DNA of 10,422 bases. Source: an uncultured beta proteobacterium (GTDB taxonomy: Bacteria; Pseudomonadota; Gammaproteobacteria; Burkholderiales; Burkholderiaceae_C). Shown piece after piece: positions 8,692 through 10,422 of this stretch (position 1 is its first letter; each line of letters begins with the position of its first letter). Location: contig CAJASG010000290.1 of assembly GCA_903944555.1 (NCBI GenBank), forward strand, positions 1-10,422, written 5' to 3'. The notes below the pieces were generated by a model, which was not told the DNA's origin, did no database searches, and was given only the letters and a program-made list of their open reading frames with translations. A program made the translations under genes and the position numbers.

Positions 8692-9317
8692 GAGTCGCTA
8701 TTCCCGATAAAGCCGTTCAGGTGCGAGATCAGATGAGTCCCAGAAGGAATGTCCAGCAGAAATGCCAGATAGCCACTGATTTGGCGGGCACTGAGTGAAA
8801 AGTCGATGGTCAAGGCCAATACAGCTGATTGTTCTTCTTGCCCTTGCGCCGCCGCGTGCAGCGGGCTGAAAATATCTTCCACGCTGACCACACTGACCTC
8901 GGGCAAAGAGCCTTCGAAAGTCAGGTTCAGGGTCGATGAAAGGCTGGAGATGACTGCATTCAGGATGATGTTGCCAATCTCGGCCATGGCATCTTGTTCC
9001 ATTTCGGTCAACTGCTCCAGTGGCAAGTCACCGCCCACCATCAGGCGGACCAACTCTAGACTGTTTTCCTCCGGGAACATCAAAATTGCGTCAGTGGTCA
9101 CTTCTCCGCTGTAGGTCTGGCGGATGGCACACAAGGGGCGTTGCTCGCGCGCTATGTAGTAATTCCTGGCATTTTGCTGGCTGGTCAATTCCACGAGAGG
9201 CACTGACAGTCGGACCGACTCATTGACCATTTGACTCAATACATCAGCCGCCAACCCGACGCCAATGTTGAAGATCTCGGTGAGCGCGTCCCGCTCCAGT
9301 TCCGTGAGCGCGATCAT
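8688..9317 (-). CDS. cheC: CheC-family CheY-P phosphatase
   Basis: CheC/CheX/FliY-family proteins speed hydrolysis of the aspartyl phosphate on CheY-like receivers. The 209-aa length is typical of CheC. Both copies of the [DS]xxxExxN active-site motif are present: DALTEIFN (D10, E14, N17; bases 9267-9290) and DAMAEIGN (D109, E113, N116; 8970-8993). This marks it as a two-site CheC rather than single-site CheX or a degenerate paralogue. No FliY-type FliN domain is attached and no cheD, the usual CheC partner, is in view. The ATG overlaps the stop of the upstream CheY-like gene as ATGA. The downstream kinase overlaps as GTGA, so translation is probably coupled on both sides. The most likely substrate is the adjacent single-domain receiver; other receivers of the operon are possible. 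Confidence 0.85.
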   Translation of the reverse strand: MIALTELERDALTEIFNIGVGLAADVLSQMVNESVRLSVPLVELTSQQNARNYYIAREQRPLCAIRQTYSGEVTTDAILMFPEENSLELVRLMVGGDLPLEQLTEMEQDAMAEIGNIILNAVISSLSSTLNLTFEGSLPEVSVVSVEDIFSPLHAAAQGQEEQSAVLALTIDFSLSARQISGYLAFLLDIPSGTHLISHLNGFIGNSDS

Positions 9318-9703
9318 TGGGGTGTCAGCAGGTATGTCAGCGCTTGTTGTAATGATGCTTCTGTCGCGGGTTTGGCCACAAAGTTAAGCCGCAAAGATGC
9401 GGCCTGGCGACGGCTGCTTTCCTGGATGTTGGCCGTCAGCATCACGACATGCACCTTGGGGTGGCGTTCCATGAGCAGCTCTGCTGCCTCAAAACCGCTG
9501 ATGCCCGGCATATTGACGTCCATCGTGACAAAGTCAGGCTGAAAACTGGCAGAGGAAGCAATCGCTTCATCGCCCGAGCCGGCCTCCTCAATGTGCCAAG
9601 TCGGGCAGTGGCTGGCAAAAAACGCGCGTATTCGCATACGGGATACTTTGCTGTCATCCACGATCAATAATTTGCGAGCCTGAGACGTCTCATCCAGCGA
9701 CAT
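9314..9703 (-). CDS. Single-domain CheY-like response regulator
   Basis: The 129-aa protein is a stand-alone receiver, first gene of the five-gene minus-strand operon. It has the acidic pair D16/D17 in VDDSKVSRMRIR, phosphoacceptor D62 in TMDVNMPGISG, T90 and K111 in AKP. There is no output domain, so it acts by protein contact or as a phosphate shuttle or sink. Direct coupling to a CheC phosphatase suggests its phosphorylation is tuned by hydrolysis. Whether it binds the flagellar switch cannot be told from the sequence, so I do not name it cheY. The ATG at 9703 is well supported by a strong ribosome site. Confidence 0.9.
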   Translation of the reverse strand: MSLDETSQARKLLIVDDSKVSRMRIRAFFASHCPTWHIEEAGSGDEAIASSASFQPDFVTMDVNMPGISGFEAAELLMERHPKVHVVMLTANIQESSRRQAASLRLNFVAKPATEASLQQALTYLLTPQ

Positions 9704-9708
9704 GGAGT

Positions 9709-9715
9709 TTCCTTC
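9709..9715 (-). promoter_or_regulatory. Strong ribosome binding site for the first gene of the minus-strand operon
   Basis: GAAGGAA on the minus strand, 5 nt before the ATG at 9703. It is the only clear Shine-Dalgarno sequence in this operon; the four later genes rely on overlaps or very short gaps. Confidence 0.7.
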
Positions 9716-9746
9716 TTATTCGGGCAATGCCGGGTTTAGGATGCGA

Positions 9747-9752
9747 ATTTTA
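9747..9752 (-). promoter_or_regulatory. Candidate -10 element for the minus-strand signalling operon
   Basis: TAAAAT on the minus strand matches TATAAT at five of six positions and lies 43 nt before the ATG. The matching -35 region, 17 nt upstream, is poor (AATACA). This could be an activator-dependent sigma-70 promoter. No GCCGATAA-type sigma-28 element was found in the intergenic region. Confidence 0.3.
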
Positions 9753-9772
9753 GTGTTTTCCATGGCGACTGT

Positions 9773-9797
9773 ATTGCACGCGGGCAACCCCTGCAAT
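9773..9797. promoter_or_regulatory. Inverted repeat ATTGCA-N13-TGCAAT in the divergent intergenic region
   Basis: Perfect 6-bp arms at 9773-9778 and 9792-9797, with arm centres 19 bp apart, which is roughly two helical turns. It lies upstream of the candidate -10 of the signalling operon and upstream of pykA, a suitable place for a dimeric regulator. Such a repeat can also arise by chance, and no regulator is assigned. The rest of the 186-nt region (9704-9889) shows no other feature I can support beyond the sites listed here. Confidence 0.3.
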
Positions 9798-9875
9798 CAG
9801 GCATTCCCCTTGCGTTGCCGTGCAGGCTGATGCTGGTGTGTAACCGCTTCCGTGTAAAAATAGAAACTTAATTAC

Positions 9876-9881
9876 AAGGAG
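9876..9881 (+). promoter_or_regulatory. Ribosome binding site for pyruvate kinase
   Basis: AAGGAG is a near-perfect Shine-Dalgarno sequence 8 nt before the ATG at 9890, which fixes the start of the pyruvate kinase gene. Confidence 0.85.
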
Positions 9882-9889
9882 ATCACCCC

Positions 9890-10422
9890 ATGCCCCGTCG
9901 TGCCACCAAAATCGTCGCCACTCTTGGCCCTGCGTCCAGTGATCCCGCGCTGCTAGAGGAGATGATTCGGGCGGGCGTTAATGTTGTGCGTTTGAACTTT
10001 AGCCATGGCAAGGCGCAAGACCACATTGACCGGGCGATGATGGTGCGCGCAGCGGCCGCACGTGCCGGGCGCGTAGTGGCCATCATGGCTGATTTGCAGG
10101 GACCTAAGATCCGGGTGGGCCGGTTTGCTGAGGGCAAGGTGTTTCTGGAAGCGGGGCAAAAATTTGTGCTGGACGCAGCCCGTACGGAGCTGGGGGACAT
10201 TGATGCGGTGGGGCTGGACTACAAGGCGCTGCCCAGCGAGGTCAAGGCTGGCGATGTGCTGTTGCTGAACGACGGGTTGATCGTGATCACGGTCGACGCA
10301 GTCAAGGGTGAGCAGGTGCACACCACGGTCAAGCTCGGGGGCGAGCTGTCCAATAACAAAGGCATTAACAAACAAGGCGGTGGTTTGACGGCTCCGGCCC
10401 TCACCGCCAAGGACATGGACGA
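9890..10422 (+). CDS. pykA: Pyruvate kinase (PykA type), 3'-truncated by window edge
   Basis: Pyruvate kinase converts phosphoenolpyruvate and ADP to pyruvate and ATP, the last step of glycolysis, in the cytoplasm. The visible 177 residues begin at a well-supported ATG and run off the right edge, so roughly the first third of a protein of usual length (about 475 aa) is present. Family signatures are [11 protein letters not shown] (6-16), VRLNFSHG (33-40; nucleotide/metal-site N36, S38, H39), [12 protein letters not shown] (66-77), LLLNDG (124-129) and [13 protein letters not shown] (153-165). The segment from [10 protein letters not shown] onward follows E. coli PykA closely. Lysine (K73) in GPKIR, where potassium-dependent enzymes have glutamate, fits the potassium-independent class. 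It is transcribed divergently from the signalling operon and is probably functionally unrelated. Confidence 0.95.
   Translation, partial: MPRRATKIVATLGPASSDPALLEEMIRAGVNVVRLNFSHGKAQDHIDRAMMVRAAAARAGRVVAIMADLQGPKIRVGRFAEGKVFLEAGQKFVLDAARTELGDIDAVGLDYKALPSEVKAGDVLLLNDGLIVITVDAVKGEQVHTTVKLGGELSNNKGINKQGGGLTAPALTAKDMD

Noticed and set aside
9815..9844. Sigma-70 promoter for pykA (TTGCCG, then TGTAAC after 18 nt)
   Set aside because: Only four of six matches in each box and alternatives are equally poor, so no specific promoter can be assigned.
9704..9889. FliA (sigma-28) promoter for the CheY/CheC operon
   Set aside because: Looked on both strands for a GCCGATAA-like -10 with an upstream TAAA box; none seen, so flagellar-class regulation is not supported.
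9883..10200. Minus-strand frame over the pyruvate kinase start
   Set aside because: Overlaps a clear pykA start and ribosome site; Ser/Ala/Arg-rich shadow translation.

Overview
The window looks like a chromosomal segment of a GC-rich betaproteobacterium, most likely Burkholderiales/Comamonadaceae (Rhodoferax- or Polaromonas-like). This rests on protein style, on a possible family-type intergenic repeat at about 2570-2620, and on a PykA-type pyruvate kinase. The taxonomic call is inference from remembered sequence character, not from a search. Nothing suggests a mobile element, phage, CRISPR array or RNA gene.

Left block (2-2554, plus strand) is the 3' end of a chemotaxis operon. It holds a CheV-type CheW-REC adaptor whose N-terminus lies outside the window, then the receptor methyltransferase CheR, then the receptor methylesterase/deamidase CheB. 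Spacings are 2 nt and 28 nt. All three proteins keep their catalytic or phosphoacceptor residues.

A short convergent gap (2555-2657) holds weak hairpins and a repeat-like segment, and separates this operon from the next.

Middle block (9703 down to 2658, minus strand) is a compact five-gene signalling operon. In transcription order it encodes a single-domain CheY-like receiver, a CheC-type CheY-P phosphatase with both active sites intact, a soluble PAS hybrid kinase (HK-REC-REC-Hpt), a REC-GGDEF diguanylate cyclase, and a membrane-bound hybrid kinase (TM-sensor-TM-HAMP-PAS-HK-REC). Junctions are ATGA overlap, GTGA overlap, 2 nt and 5 nt, so the genes are very probably co-transcribed and translationally coupled. 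The operon has five receiver domains but only one Hpt. The simplest reading is a phosphorelay in which the Hpt of the soluble kinase is a shared hub, REC-GGDEF is the c-di-GMP output, and CheY/CheC form a second output or a phosphate sink with its own phosphatase.

Right block: a 186-nt divergent intergenic region (9704-9889) with a perfect ATTGCA-N13-TGCAAT inverted repeat, followed on the plus strand by the 5' part of a pyruvate kinase gene (9890 to the window end).

The most notable feature is the co-location of a CheC phosphatase, a two-kinase phosphorelay and a diguanylate cyclase beside cheV-cheR-cheB. The parts are familiar; the combination and its wiring are the part worth testing.
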